Assembly (NCBI GenBank): GCA_034440495.1
Contig: JAWXCE010000002.1
Location: 58,947 to 122,946 of the forward strand
DNA from: JAWXCE01 sp034440495
Lineage (GTDB): Bacteria; Pseudomonadota; Alphaproteobacteria; Rhizobiales; Rhodomicrobiaceae
DNA length: 64,000 nucleotides
Direction of reading: 5' to 3'
The notes below the pieces were generated by a model. The model was not told the origin of the DNA. It worked only from the letters and a program-made list of their open reading frames with translations, and ran no database searches. The position numbers and the translations under genes are program-made. Below, in pieces: positions 28,026 through 36,735 of the stretch. Within the stretch, counting starts at the first letter, position 1. Each line of letters starts with the position of its first letter.

Positions 28026-29149
28026 TCGATTGACCGCCGACCAGCAATGGACAGTCCAAACCCATCCAGACCAACAACCCTTGGCATGGGCGAGTTCGAG
28101 AGCAGCGTCATGTTGCGGACGCCGAGATCGAGTAGGATTTGTGCGCCGATGCCATAATCGACCAGCCGCCCGCTGCTCGGCACACCCGTTTCGTCATGCA
28201 GCGTGGATGTGACCGACGCGGCTTTCACATCGCGGATAAGCACCATAACGCCGCGACCTTCCTTGGCAACGGTTCGCATGGCGCGCTCGACCAGCGAGCG
28301 GCGGCCACCCTTGCGACCTGCGCCGAGAATATCCTCCAGCACATTCACGGCGTGAACACGCACAAGCACGGGTTCTGGCCCGGATATGTCGCCTTTGACC
28401 AAAGCGATATGCTCGCACCCATCCATGCTGTTGACGTAGACCTTCAAATCAAAAGCGCCGCCATAGGGACTATCGATCGCCGTCTGTTCGACCAGCCGGA
28501 TAAGGCTGTCATATTTACGCCTATAGGCGATGAGGTCGGCGATGGCGCCGATTTTCAGGCCATGGAATTGAGCAAAAGGCAAGAGATCGGGCAGCCGCGC
28601 CATGGCGCCGTCATCGTTCATGATCTCGCAGATGACCCCCGCAGGAGCCACTCCAGCCAGACGCGCGATATCGACCGCCGCCTCCGTATGCCCGGCGCGC
28701 ATCAGCACGCCGCCATCACGGGCGACCAGAGGAAACACGTGGCCTGGCGAAACGATGTCGCGGGCGTCCTTCTCCGGGTCAATGGCGACGGTGATGGTGC
28801 GAGCGCGATCATGGGCCGAGATGCCCGTTGTGACCCCCTCGCGCGCCTCGATTGATACCGTGAACGCCGTTGTATGCCGCGTCTGGTTCGAGCGCGCCAT
28901 AAGTTCCAGCTTTAGCGTTTCCGCACGATCTTGCGTGATGGCTAGGCAAATAAGTCCGCGCCCGTGCTTGGCCATGAAGTTGATCGAGTCCGGCGTCGCC
29001 ATTTGCGCGGGGATCACCAGATCGCCCTCATTCTCGCGATCTTCGGCATCCACCAGAATGAACATTCGCCCGTTGCGGGCGTCCTCAATAATATCCTCGA
29101 TGGGCGAGAGCTGGCCGAATTGTTCGCGTTTGGCGGCAATTGTCATCAC
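28022..29149 (-). CDS. ribB: 3,4-dihydroxy-2-butanone 4-phosphate synthase fused to a degenerate GTP cyclohydrolase II domain
   Basis: The N-terminal half (to about residue 205) is an intact RibB: VDAEDRENEGDLVIPA and HGRGLICLAI, then THRFTVSIEAREGVTTGISAHDRA-like text and MRAGHTEAAVDIARLAG. The C-terminal half keeps the GTP cyclohydrolase II fold (TPYG-like SPYGGAFDLKVY, EHIALVKGDI, PVLVRVHAVNVLEDILG, DYGIGAQILLDLGVRNMTLLSNSP). But the zinc cysteines normally found in GSLRCDCG are replaced (GAGRKGG) and the catalytic RQEGRG stretch is lost (IRDVKAAS). So only the RibB activity is expected. Such fusions are known as RibBX in Bradyrhizobium. A separate ribA must exist elsewhere. Confidence 0.92.
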   Translation of the reverse strand: MMTIAAKREQFGQLSPIEDIIEDARNGRMFILVDAEDRENEGDLVIPAQMATPDSINFMAKHGRGLICLAITQDRAETLKLELMARSNQTRHTTAFTVSIEAREGVTTGISAHDRARTITVAIDPEKDARDIVSPGHVFPLVARDGGVLMRAGHTEAAVDIARLAGVAPAGVICEIMNDDGAMARLPDLLPFAQFHGLKIGAIADLIAYRRKYDSLIRLVEQTAIDSPYGGAFDLKVYVNSMDGCEHIALVKGDISGPEPVLVRVHAVNVLEDILGAGRKGGRRSLVERAMRTVAKEGRGVMVLIRDVKAASVTSTLHDETGVPSSGRLVDYGIGAQILLDLGVRNMTLLSNSPMPRVVGLDGFGLSIAGRRSIE

Positions 29150-29169
29150 ATGATCCGAGCATCCGCGCG

Positions 29170-29760
29170 TTATCGCGCATCCATCAGTCTTGCCACATAA
29201 CGCGCTATCAAATCCACTTCCAGATTAAGCCTGTCGCCTGCGCGCTTTTGCCCCCATATGGTGACAGCCAGCGAATGGGGGATGAGATTGACCGTAAAGC
29301 AGGCGCTGTCCACCTCGTTAACGGTGAGCGATGTGCCGTCCAGCGCAACCGAGCCTTTTGGCGCAATGAAGCGGGCCAAAGCCGCTGGCGCCTCGATCTC
29401 GAACCGCCGCGAAAAACCCTCCGGAGTAATGGATATGATCTGCGCAAGGCCATCCACATGTCCCGCCACCATGTGGCCGCCCATCTCCTGCCCCAGCATT
29501 AGCGAGCGCTCCAGATTAACTCGGGTGCCGGAGTTCCAACTGCCCAGCGTCGTGCGGCGTAGCGTTTCGTCCGACACATCGACTGTAAAAATGCTGCCCG
29601 GCCCGTCCGGCATAACCGTTGTGGCGGTCAGGCAGCAGCCGTCGCAGGCGATAGAGGCGCCGATCGCAATGGACGCTGCGGGATAATTGCTTCGAATCGA
29701 AAAACGGCCTGCGCTTTCGGCCTCGACCGTCCCGAGCCCTGTGATGATGCCTGTGAACAT
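29170..29760 (-). CDS. ribE: Riboflavin synthase, alpha chain
   Basis: Dismutates two lumazines to riboflavin. The 196 residues are made of two lumazine-binding barrels: MFTGIITGLGTVE at the very start and GASIACDGCCLTA in the first, then VAGHVDGLAQI, FIAPKGSVALDGTSLTVNEV and LIPHSLAVT in the second. Length and order are normal. It lies 20 bases before ribBX and 49 bases after ribD in the same operon. Confidence 0.97.
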   Translation of the reverse strand: MFTGIITGLGTVEAESAGRFSIRSNYPAASIAIGASIACDGCCLTATTVMPDGPGSIFTVDVSDETLRRTTLGSWNSGTRVNLERSLMLGQEMGGHMVAGHVDGLAQIISITPEGFSRRFEIEAPAALARFIAPKGSVALDGTSLTVNEVDSACFTVNLIPHSLAVTIWGQKRAGDRLNLEVDLIARYVARLMDAR

Positions 29761-29809
29761 ATTGGCCTATTTGATGTTACCATTAGAGATAGCCAGTGCG
29801 CTGTTTTGC

Positions 29810-30976
29810 TCAAGCCTTCTCGCTTCGCCTGTACGTATGCACGCTGTCGCAGGCAATGCGCCGGACATCCATTTGCTGAAAGCCTGTCAGCATATCGAGC
29901 TTTTCGAGGCCCTGGTCACCAAATGGTGGCAAACCGCCCCGTCCGGCGACCTTGGCGGCGCGGAAAATCAGAACTTCATCCGCCATACCCGCATCCAGAA
30001 AGGCGCCCGCAAGCAATGGGCCACCCTCGACGAACAATCTGGTGATCCCCAGCGCCGCCAGAGCCTCCAGCGCCGGTTCGATGGCGATGCGCCCACTATC
30101 GAGCGGCGTCTGGATCACGTTGGCTCCAGCGCGCTTTAGCTCCGCGATAGCCGCTTTATCCGCCCTGTCCGATGTCACAACCCATAAAGGCACGCTTTCT
30201 ATGTCCTCAAACAGCCTTAAGGAGGGCGGACAATCCGCTTTCGCGCTAAACACGACGCGAATGGGGGACCTAGCAAACAAACCCGGCAAACGGCATGTAA
30301 GTTGTGGGTTATCCGCCGCCAGTGTGCCGCTCCCAACTGCAATCGCATCGGCTTGCGCCCGCAGCAGGTGGGCATAGGCGCGCGATTCCTCGCACGTCAC
30401 CCAAACGGGAGCGCCATTACCCACCGGAACCCTTCCGTCGGCCCCGACTGCGAGTTTCACCTGTACAAAAGGCCGTCGCTCCGTAATGCGCAGGCTGTGG
30501 CCGAGCGTAAGCCAGCGCGCGTATTCCGCGAAATCGCCCTGCCGCACACGAACGCCGTTCATCTCAAGCAGCGACAAGCCCTGTCCGGCGACTCGAGGGT
30601 CGGGATCTACAATGCCGTAAACGACCTCGGCTACCCCCGCCTTGAGAATCGCCTCAGTGCACGGCGGCGTCATGCCATGATGGGCGCAAGGTTCGAGCGT
30701 CACATACAACGTTGTGCCTTTTGCGGCGAAACCAGCCTGGTTGAGCGCCTCAGTTTCTGCATGCGGGCGTCCGCCTGGTCTGGTGACCCCGCAACCGACG
30801 ATGCACTTACCATCCGCCGAGACCAGCACCGCGCCAACGGAAGGATTTGGCCACGTTTGACCCAGTCCCGATCTTGCTAGTGATAGCGCAAGGCAGGCAA
30901 AATTGTTTTCGTGGCTGTTCACAGAAGAGGCTTCATAGGCTATGGCCGGATAACGAATTTGTTTAAGATAACTCAT
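29810..30976 (-). CDS. ribD: Bifunctional riboflavin deaminase/reductase RibD
   Basis: RibD performs deamination and reduction steps in riboflavin synthesis. The N-terminal deaminase domain has the zinc site as GRPHAETEAL and LEPCAHHGMTPPCTEAIL. The C-terminal reductase domain contains VQVKLAVGADGRVP, ITCEESRAYAHLLRAQADAIAVGSGTLAADNPQLTCRL-like text, and FVEGGPLLAGAFLDAGMADE. I chose the ATG at 30976, which overlaps the nrdR end by 14 bases and follows a GAGG; the frame is open further up only as an nrdR shadow. A GTG at 30922 is another option. About 388 residues is normal. Confidence 0.94.
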   Translation of the reverse strand: MSYLKQIRYPAIAYEASSVNSHENNFACLALSLARSGLGQTWPNPSVGAVLVSADGKCIVGCGVTRPGGRPHAETEALNQAGFAAKGTTLYVTLEPCAHHGMTPPCTEAILKAGVAEVVYGIVDPDPRVAGQGLSLLEMNGVRVRQGDFAEYARWLTLGHSLRITERRPFVQVKLAVGADGRVPVGNGAPVWVTCEESRAYAHLLRAQADAIAVGSGTLAADNPQLTCRLPGLFARSPIRVVFSAKADCPPSLRLFEDIESVPLWVVTSDRADKAAIAELKRAGANVIQTPLDSGRIAIEPALEALAALGITRLFVEGGPLLAGAFLDAGMADEVLIFRAAKVAGRGGLPPFGDQGLEKLDMLTGFQQMDVRRIACDSVHTYRRSEKA

Positions 30977-31457
30977 CCGTGGCGTGACCTCGGTCGAGGC
31001 TTCCTCCCTCGCTCGACAATTCGCCGAGAACCGTCTGGAAGTCGCTTGCCTCGCGGAAATTTTTGTAGACGGATGCGTACCGCACATAGGCCACGTCGTC
31101 CAGTCCGCGCAAGCCTTCCATGACAAGCGTGCCCACTTCGAGAGACGTCACCTCGCCGTCACTGGCGTTTTCCAGGCGCCTCACGATACCACTGACCAGC
31201 CATTCGATCCGGTCAGGATCGACTGGGCGCTTGCGCAGCGCGATCTGGATCGATTTTGTAAGCTTCTCGCGGTCAAACGCCGCGCGCCGCCCGTTACGCT
31301 TGATAACAATCAGTTCGCGCAACTGGACACGCTCGAATGTGGTGAACCGGCCGCCGCAGGCCGTGCAAACGCGCCGACGGCGGATGGCTCTATGATCCTC
31401 GGATGGCCGCGAATCCTTCACCTGCGTGTTTTGCGCCCCGCAATAGGGACACAACAT
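30963..31457 (-). CDS. nrdR: Ribonucleotide reductase repressor NrdR
   Basis: NrdR represses ribonucleotide reductase genes. The 164 residues have the N-terminal zinc ribbon MLCPYCGAQNTQVKDSR and RRRRVCTACGGRFTTFERVQ, then the ATP-cone domain (VIKRNGRRAAFDREKLTKSIQIAL). It lies between glyA and ribD as in many proteobacteria. No NrdR box pair was searched for outside this window. Confidence 0.97.
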   Translation of the reverse strand: MLCPYCGAQNTQVKDSRPSEDHRAIRRRRVCTACGGRFTTFERVQLRELIVIKRNGRRAAFDREKLTKSIQIALRKRPVDPDRIEWLVSGIVRRLENASDGEVTSLEVGTLVMEGLRGLDDVAYVRYASVYKNFREASDFQTVLGELSSEGGSLDRGHATDELS

Positions 31458-31514
31458 GATGTCGCCTTTGGTTGGAGCAAGCCGCCAGTTCGCGCGGCTC
31501 GCAATGTGGGAGAG

Positions 31515-32828
31515 TTAGTGAGCGGCGTAGATCGGATACCGCTCGCAGAGTTCGATGGCCTGGCGCTTCACTTTCGCTTCGACCGATCCATTTCCTTTGT
31601 CCCCGTTTGAGACAACGCCGTCAAGCACCTCGGCGATCATTTGCCCGATGGAGTGGAAATCCGCCTGATTGAAGCCGCGTGTGGTGCCGGCAGGCGATCC
31701 TAACCGGATGCCGGATGTGATGAACGGCTTTTGCGGATCGAACGGAATGGCGTTTTTGTTGCAGGTGATGTTGGCGCGGCCAAGGGCGGCCTCAGCGGCC
31801 TTGCCAGTTAGCCCCTTGGGACGCAGATCGACGAGGATGAGATGCGTATCCGTGCCGCCGGTTACCAAGCCATAGCCAGCGGACATAACGGCTTCGCCCA
31901 TGGCTTTGGCGTTTGCCACGACATTTTGCGCGTAAAGCTTGAACGATGGACGCAGAGCCTCGCCGAACGCCACCGCCTTCGCCGCGACCACGTGCATCAG
32001 CGGCCCACCCTGCAGACCCGGGAAAATCGCCGAGTTCACCTTTTTTGCGATCTCCTCGTCGTTGGTGAGGATAAGGCCGGAGCGCGGGCCGCGCAGGGTT
32101 TTGTGAGTGGTTGTGGTGACAATGTGCGCATGTGGCAACGGGCTCGGGTAAATCCCGGCGGCGACCAGCCCGGCGAAATGGGCCATGTCGACGAGAAAAT
32201 AGGCGCCGACCTTATCGGCGATGGCGCGAAAGCGGGCGAAATCGATTGTGCGGGGATAGGCCGAGCCGCCCGCGATAATCATTTTCGGCTGGTGCTCGAT
32301 GGCGAGGCGCTCGACTTCGTCGAAGTCGATGAGGGTATCGTGCTGCGTCACGCCGTACTGCACCGCGTTGAACCATTTGCCGGATTGGTTGGGCGCCGCT
32401 CCGTGGGTAAGATGGCCACCAGCGGCGAGGCTCATACCGAGAATGGTGTCGCCCGGCTTGATGAGCGCGAGGAACACGCCCTGGTTGGCCTGGCTGCCCG
32501 AATGCGGCTGCACGTTGGCGAAGCCGCAGTTGAACAGGCGTTTCGCGCGGTCGATGGCGAGGTCTTCGGCGATGTCAACATACTGGCAGCCGCCGTAATA
32601 CCGCTTTCCCGAATAGCCTTCCGCATATTTGTTGGTGAGTACCGATCCGGCGGCTTCGAGTACCGCGCGCGACACGATGTTTTCCGATGCTATCAGTTCG
32701 ATCTCGTGCTGCTGCCTATCGAATTCCTTTAAAACCGCAGATGAAAGCTCGGCGTCGCTCTCGGCGAGGCTGGCCGTGAAAAAGCTGTTGTCGGCATGGA
32801 GATGGGTCGCGGCGGATGTCAGCGTCAT
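31515..32828 (-). CDS. glyA: Serine hydroxymethyltransferase
   Basis: PLP enzyme converting serine and tetrahydrofolate to glycine and methylene-tetrahydrofolate. The 437 residues contain IELIASENIVSRAVLEAAGS, NKYAEGYSGKRYYGGCQYVD, the PLP-lysine motif TTTTHKTLRGPRSGLIL near residue 240, and GIRLGSPAGTTRGF. The length is normal. It lies 57 bases upstream of nrdR on the same strand and 229 bases downstream of the L,D-transpeptidase gene, from which a terminator separates it. Confidence 0.98.
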   Translation of the reverse strand: MTLTSAATHLHADNSFFTASLAESDAELSSAVLKEFDRQQHEIELIASENIVSRAVLEAAGSVLTNKYAEGYSGKRYYGGCQYVDIAEDLAIDRAKRLFNCGFANVQPHSGSQANQGVFLALIKPGDTILGMSLAAGGHLTHGAAPNQSGKWFNAVQYGVTQHDTLIDFDEVERLAIEHQPKMIIAGGSAYPRTIDFARFRAIADKVGAYFLVDMAHFAGLVAAGIYPSPLPHAHIVTTTTHKTLRGPRSGLILTNDEEIAKKVNSAIFPGLQGGPLMHVVAAKAVAFGEALRPSFKLYAQNVVANAKAMGEAVMSAGYGLVTGGTDTHLILVDLRPKGLTGKAAEAALGRANITCNKNAIPFDPQKPFITSGIRLGSPAGTTRGFNQADFHSIGQMIAEVLDGVVSNGDKGNGSVEAKVKRQAIELCERYPIYAAH

Positions 32829-33000
32829 TCGGGTATGCCTCTTGATAGGGCGCTTATCGTGTGATGAGTGGCACGAAGCGCCTTGAGTTGTGTCCAGATT
32901 TTGAGAGCGTACACAGCTCGGTCGCCCGCTTCAATATCCACCGTGATATTCGGGAAACTCTCCCGGAACGTGGAAAGTGCAGGGCGTGAAATCTAATTAA

Positions 33001-33035
33001 TTCATGAAAAATAAAGCCGGATTTTCCGACTTTAT
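33001..33035 (-). terminator. Terminator of the L,D-transpeptidase gene
   Basis: An 11-base stem with one mismatch (33011-33021 with 33025-33035) and a short T loop is followed on the minus strand by a T-rich run (complement of 33007-33013). It starts 23 bases after the ldtP stop. The plus-strand side also has T-rich sequence, so it may work in both directions. Confidence 0.7.
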
Positions 33036-33057
33036 TTTTTTGTAAGAGGCTTCGGTT

Positions 33058-34365
33058 TTAGTTAGCCGACGCTGTCAGGCCAACGCCATCGCGGCGATAC
33101 AGATCGCGGCGGAAGTGAACCATATTATCCGGTGTCGCCCAAGCTGTTACATATGCGAAGTATAAGGGCACGCGCTTTTTCAAAGCCACATTCAGCTTTT
33201 CGCCGGTCTGTTTCATTCGCAGGACCTGAGCAACGTTCCAACCCGCATCCTCTAGAAGCCATGCAGCAAGTTGAGGGATGTTCTGAACCCTCACGCAACC
33301 GGAGCTTTCAGCGCGGAAGTTACGTGCGAAAATGCTTTTGGCGGGAGTGTCATGCATGTAAACCGCATGCGAATTGTTAAAATTGATTTTCACAAAGCCG
33401 AGCGGATTTTCCTCTCCGGAATTCTGCACATAGGTGTAACCCATTGCAGCCTGGGATCCGAAGTCAATGCTACGAGGATCGATTTTCTGTCCGCGCTTGT
33501 AAGCGTCATAGTTCGCGTAGGCGTCAATGCCGTACTGCTCGAGTACATTTTTACCCTTACCGGCCAGGTCGCGACCTTTAGGAAGCAGGTCTTCGCGCAG
33601 CACCGTAGGCGGGACAAACCATTCCTTGTTGAAATTCAACTCGTGGATGGCGGACTGTAAAATCGGGGTTTGCCTATCGACCTTGCCGACCACGCCTGAG
33701 TGACGCGAAACGACCTGGTTATTCTGCACTGCCTCAATCTGGGCTGCGGGGATGTTCACGACCACATATTTGCCCTGGGCAGTTGCGCCAGACATACTGC
33801 TAATGCGAACCAGGTTGGCCCGAAGCTGACGGAGTTTCGCACTTGCAGGAATGTTAAAGGCGGCCAGCGTATTTTTATCAACGAAACCCGTTGGGGCGAT
33901 ACCATGGCGCTCCTGAGCGCGCTTTACCGCTTTCTCGACATAATAATCGAAGGTTTGGCGATCACCGCCGGACTGACGCATGTCGCCTTCGATCTCAAGA
34001 CGGCGCCGTAATGCGCCGACAGCCGGGTCAGTGGTTCCAACGCGCATTTCGACGAGGGGGATGCGCTCCCATCCTCCACTTGCTACGATTTCGGCATAGC
34101 GTTTAATGGCGGCTTTCATGGGTTCTATGTTATCGCGCGAGAGTGTGGGAAAGCCTTTCTGCGGCTGCGATTCCCACTGCTGCACGAACGAGCGGTCGAA
34201 GGGTTGCTCCCAGCTTCCGCTGTTTTTGTCGTCAAACTTGAGCCAGTTGTCGATGCTTGATACGTCTTGCGCCACAGCGCTTGTGAAAATGACCGTTGCG
34301 GAAATCGTCATTGACAGAGAAAAGCCTGCAATTTTGAGAACTCGTCGAAAATAGTCAATCAGCAT
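33058..34365 (-). CDS. ldtP: Periplasmic L,D-transpeptidase (YcbB/LdtP-like)
   Basis: Cross-links peptidoglycan by 3-3 bonds. From the ATG at 34365 there are 435 residues. A signal peptide or anchor lies near the N-terminus (VLKIAGFSLSMTISATVIFTSAVAQ). Next come a peptidoglycan-binding region (DKNTLAAFNIPASAKLRQLRANL) and the YkuD catalytic domain: VVNIPAAQIEAV, HELNFNKEWFVPPT, AVYMHDTPAKSIFA, and the active-site Cys in ESSGCVRVQN. This is the long form with PG-binding and capping loop, like LdtP of Liberibacter. It lies 215 bases downstream of a MarR regulator (LdtR-like) on the same strand. The frame is open to 34404 but the ATG at 34365 has the better context. The symbol is by analogy. Confidence 0.88.
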   Translation of the reverse strand: MLIDYFRRVLKIAGFSLSMTISATVIFTSAVAQDVSSIDNWLKFDDKNSGSWEQPFDRSFVQQWESQPQKGFPTLSRDNIEPMKAAIKRYAEIVASGGWERIPLVEMRVGTTDPAVGALRRRLEIEGDMRQSGGDRQTFDYYVEKAVKRAQERHGIAPTGFVDKNTLAAFNIPASAKLRQLRANLVRISSMSGATAQGKYVVVNIPAAQIEAVQNNQVVSRHSGVVGKVDRQTPILQSAIHELNFNKEWFVPPTVLREDLLPKGRDLAGKGKNVLEQYGIDAYANYDAYKRGQKIDPRSIDFGSQAAMGYTYVQNSGEENPLGFVKINFNNSHAVYMHDTPAKSIFARNFRAESSGCVRVQNIPQLAAWLLEDAGWNVAQVLRMKQTGEKLNVALKKRVPLYFAYVTAWATPDNMVHFRRDLYRRDGVGLTASAN

Positions 34366-34581
34366 TCGCCCCACTCCAATCCCCCGTCGCCGCCCGCGCG
34401 ACACCCGATACGCGCATCAAATCATGACCACTTATCAGATTACCGATTTACGTAGCTAAAATATGTCCTTTTGCGATATGCACGTAAAGGATCAATCGAG
34501 CAAAGATGCTGCTACGCAGGTAAGCAAACCATTAAAGTTTGCGTTACTAGCGGTTAGGGTCGCCTTTTAAAACCGATTAGA

Positions 34582-34613
34582 CGTGCGCTGTGACTGAATG
34601 GCTTCAGCGCACG
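34582..34613 (-). terminator. Stem-loop after the MarR gene, possible terminator
   Basis: A 9-base perfect stem (CGTGCGCTG at 34582-34590 with 34605-34613) with a 14-base loop starts seven bases past the MarR stop. The following minus-strand sequence is TCTAATCGGTTTTAAAAG, only moderately T-rich, so termination may be partial. Confidence 0.5.
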
Positions 34614-34619
34614 CCAGTA

Positions 34620-35129
34620 TTAGAGACGGTAGCGAATTTGATCGCCCCAAAACCGCTCCAAGCGCTGAACGATCTGGTTGAAGATGCGGAAATCCGCGAC
34701 AGAGACACCGCCAACCTTTTCAATCATTGTGAGCTGGCGCTCGAAAAGCCGGTTAACGAGAAGCGATACATCTTTTCCTTTTGGCGTGAGATGCACACGA
34801 ACAGAGCGTTTATCCGTGGGCGACCGTTTATGGTTTATGTAACCGCTATGCACCAGCTTTTTCAGGTTGTACGAAACGTTTGAGCCGAGATAATAGCCAC
34901 GTGTTCGCAGTTCGCCTGCGGTCAGCTCCGCATCGCCAATGTGAAACAAGAGCAAGGCTTGGATGCTGTTAACATCTGTTCGGCCAATGCGCTCGAATTC
35001 ATCCTTGATGACGTCGAGAAGCAGGCGGTGGACGCGCTCGATCATGCGTATAGCGGACAGATATTGTGCTTTGAGGGCTTGTTCGTCCGCATTCGCATCG
35101 ACCCGTTGGTAGTCTAGGGCGATACTCAT
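34620..35129 (-). CDS. ldtR: MarR-family regulator, LdtR-like
   Basis: 169 residues with the MarR winged helix in the middle: DVNSIQALLLFHIGDAELTAGELRTRGYYLGSNVSYNLKKLVHSGYINHKRSPTDKRSVRVHLTPKG (about residues 52-120). The shape and text (recognition helix GSNVSYNLKKLV and wing with SPTDKRSVRV) match the LdtR group from Liberibacter and other Rhizobiales, where it activates an adjacent L,D-transpeptidase gene. The L,D-transpeptidase lies directly downstream here. A good ribosome site (AAGAGG) precedes the ATG. The symbol is by homology and context. Confidence 0.85.
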   Translation of the reverse strand: MSIALDYQRVDANADEQALKAQYLSAIRMIERVHRLLLDVIKDEFERIGRTDVNSIQALLLFHIGDAELTAGELRTRGYYLGSNVSYNLKKLVHSGYINHKRSPTDKRSVRVHLTPKGKDVSLLVNRLFERQLTMIEKVGGVSVADFRIFNQIVQRLERFWGDQIRYRL

Positions 35130-35531
35130 TCATACCTCTTAAGGTTGCTTTTTTTATTTAATACCACCTTAGGTCATTATTGGCTAATGAGCATTTAAGA
35201 TAAGTGGAAAAAAAAGCGCTGTTTGCAATTTATAGTTGCATAAACAGACCAGTAATTCGCCAAAGCTTTGCCCGCGAATGTGAAATAAGGCTTAGGCCCC
35301 GCAGTTATCAACAGCTTGTCAGCCGAGGCGATTCGCAAAGAGGAGATTACCTTTGTATCTCGGGAAAACAGCGATTGCGCTTTAAAAGCGGTCAGGATCA
35401 ATTATTTGGAATAATAAAAAGTATAAAAACATAATTTAATTTCTATACACACGTGTCGTAAGAAATTTACTCACTTTCTAACACCATCTTTGAATATCGA
35501 GAAAAATTTTATTAAATAACAGCAGCGAAAA
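35130..35531. promoter_or_regulatory. AT-rich gap with the ldtR promoter
   Basis: No convincing gene; short frames of 60-76 codons on both strands lack coding character. The part nearest ldtR has two related inverted repeats, ACCTCTTAAGGT at 35134-35145 (partly the ribosome site) and ACCTTAGGT at 35166-35174, which could be sites for MarR self-control. The part from 35400 to 35520 is very AT-rich. Confidence 0.4.
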
Positions 35532-36599
35532 CTATTCAATTAACGTCCAATGGCTCTTTAAATCGATTTCCGCCCCTGGAAGCGGTGCAAAATAAGTCGC
35601 AGTCACTACGCTTGAAACGTTTTGGATCGAACCCGAACTCCACGAATGCTCCAGCTCGTTTCCGCAGAGGTCTGCAAGAAGCCCCTTGATGAAATCGGGG
35701 TTGTTATAAAAATGCGATGCAACGCGGAATTCGGTTTCCAGCGCAGCCTTCAGCGACGATGGTCTTTCGCGCAGCAACCGCAAGGTCACTTTCAAGCTAA
35801 CTGGCGAGGCCCGCCTGAGACTTGCAGCCGTTTCCTGCGCCCATCCGGCGTCTGCATCGGAAACCGCGTCCAGGCGGCTGAGAATCTCCTCGACGCTCGC
35901 TGCGCTGAAGCAATGGTCGATAACCGGTTGCCTAGCCGCCAGTTCACTTTCTCCCGGCTGGCGATGCAGACTGTCAAGGAAAGGATCGATAGGGTCGGCG
36001 CTGGCGAGGGCTTCTTCAATTCGTTCAAATTCGCGGGCGGGAATGCAGTGCGTAGCGATGCCCAGCAAATAAGCATCGGCGGCACGCAAGACGTATCCGC
36101 AAAGCGCAACGTAAAAGCCGACATGTCCCGGCAGACGCGGCAGAAAATAGCTTGCTCCAGCGTCCGGGAAAAAGCCTAAGGCTACGCCCGGCATAGAAAA
36201 TTGAAACGCCTCGCCCGCAACCCTGTGCGTGCCGTAGAGGCAAATGCCCGCCCCGCTCCCAGTCATCGGCCCGTTAATGAGCGCGACATGTGGCTTTATA
36301 AAATTTTGTAACGTCCAGTAGTGCTGATACTCGTCCCGGAGATGTCCCAAAGCTGTTTCTTTTTGTCCGCTCGTTATAAGCTCGTAAAGCGCTTGCCAAT
36401 CGCGCCCCACACAAAAAGCTTCCCCCCGCGCCTCCAGCAGCGCCCCGTAAATTTTCGGCGAACGCGCCCATTTCAAAAGATGAATTTCCAAATCACGGAT
36501 AAGATCCGGCGTTACCGCGTTGCCAGTTTCGGGTCGGTTAAGCGTCATCACTCCAGCGCGGCCGGTTTCGTAAAAAAGGATGTCAGCGTCAGCCGCCAT
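35532..36599 (-). CDS. Enoyl-CoA hydratase/isomerase family protein, 3-hydroxyisobutyryl-CoA hydrolase-like
   Basis: 355 residues of the crotonase superfamily with the long form typical of 3-hydroxyisobutyryl-CoA hydrolase (valine breakdown). Visible are MTLNRPETGNAVTPDLI, the CoA-pocket segment GEAFCVGRDWQALYEL, the oxyanion loop GPMTGSGAGICLYGTHRVA, and FSMPGVALGFFPDAGASYFLPRLPGHVGFYVALCG near residue 145. In true hydrolases the text reads MPET-IG-FPD-G; here the catalytic Glu is Gly (MPGVALG), while the Asp of PDAG is kept. The reaction is therefore open. It is alone between a long AT-rich gap and the divergent extensin-like gene. Confidence 0.85.
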   Translation of the reverse strand: MAADADILFYETGRAGVMTLNRPETGNAVTPDLIRDLEIHLLKWARSPKIYGALLEARGEAFCVGRDWQALYELITSGQKETALGHLRDEYQHYWTLQNFIKPHVALINGPMTGSGAGICLYGTHRVAGEAFQFSMPGVALGFFPDAGASYFLPRLPGHVGFYVALCGYVLRAADAYLLGIATHCIPAREFERIEEALASADPIDPFLDSLHRQPGESELAARQPVIDHCFSAASVEEILSRLDAVSDADAGWAQETAASLRRASPVSLKVTLRLLRERPSSLKAALETEFRVASHFYNNPDFIKGLLADLCGNELEHSWSSGSIQNVSSVVTATYFAPLPGAEIDLKSHWTLIE

Positions 36600-36735
36600 T
36601 TGGTTATCCCGCTAAAGTTGAGTTAAGCTGCGCTCGAATGCTATGACGCCCGCATTTTTGAGCTATATGTTGAGTTTGCGCAGAAGCCAAGCCGCCGTTT
36701 GACATCATTTATCACTCGACATAGAAACCCTGCCG

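Noticed and set aside
29150..29169. FMN riboswitch ahead of ribBX
   Set aside because: Only 20 bases separate ribE and ribBX, and no RFN element was seen in the operon.
35195..35434. Short frames on both strands in the AT-rich gap
   Set aside because: They overlap each other, lack ribosome sites, and show no family text.
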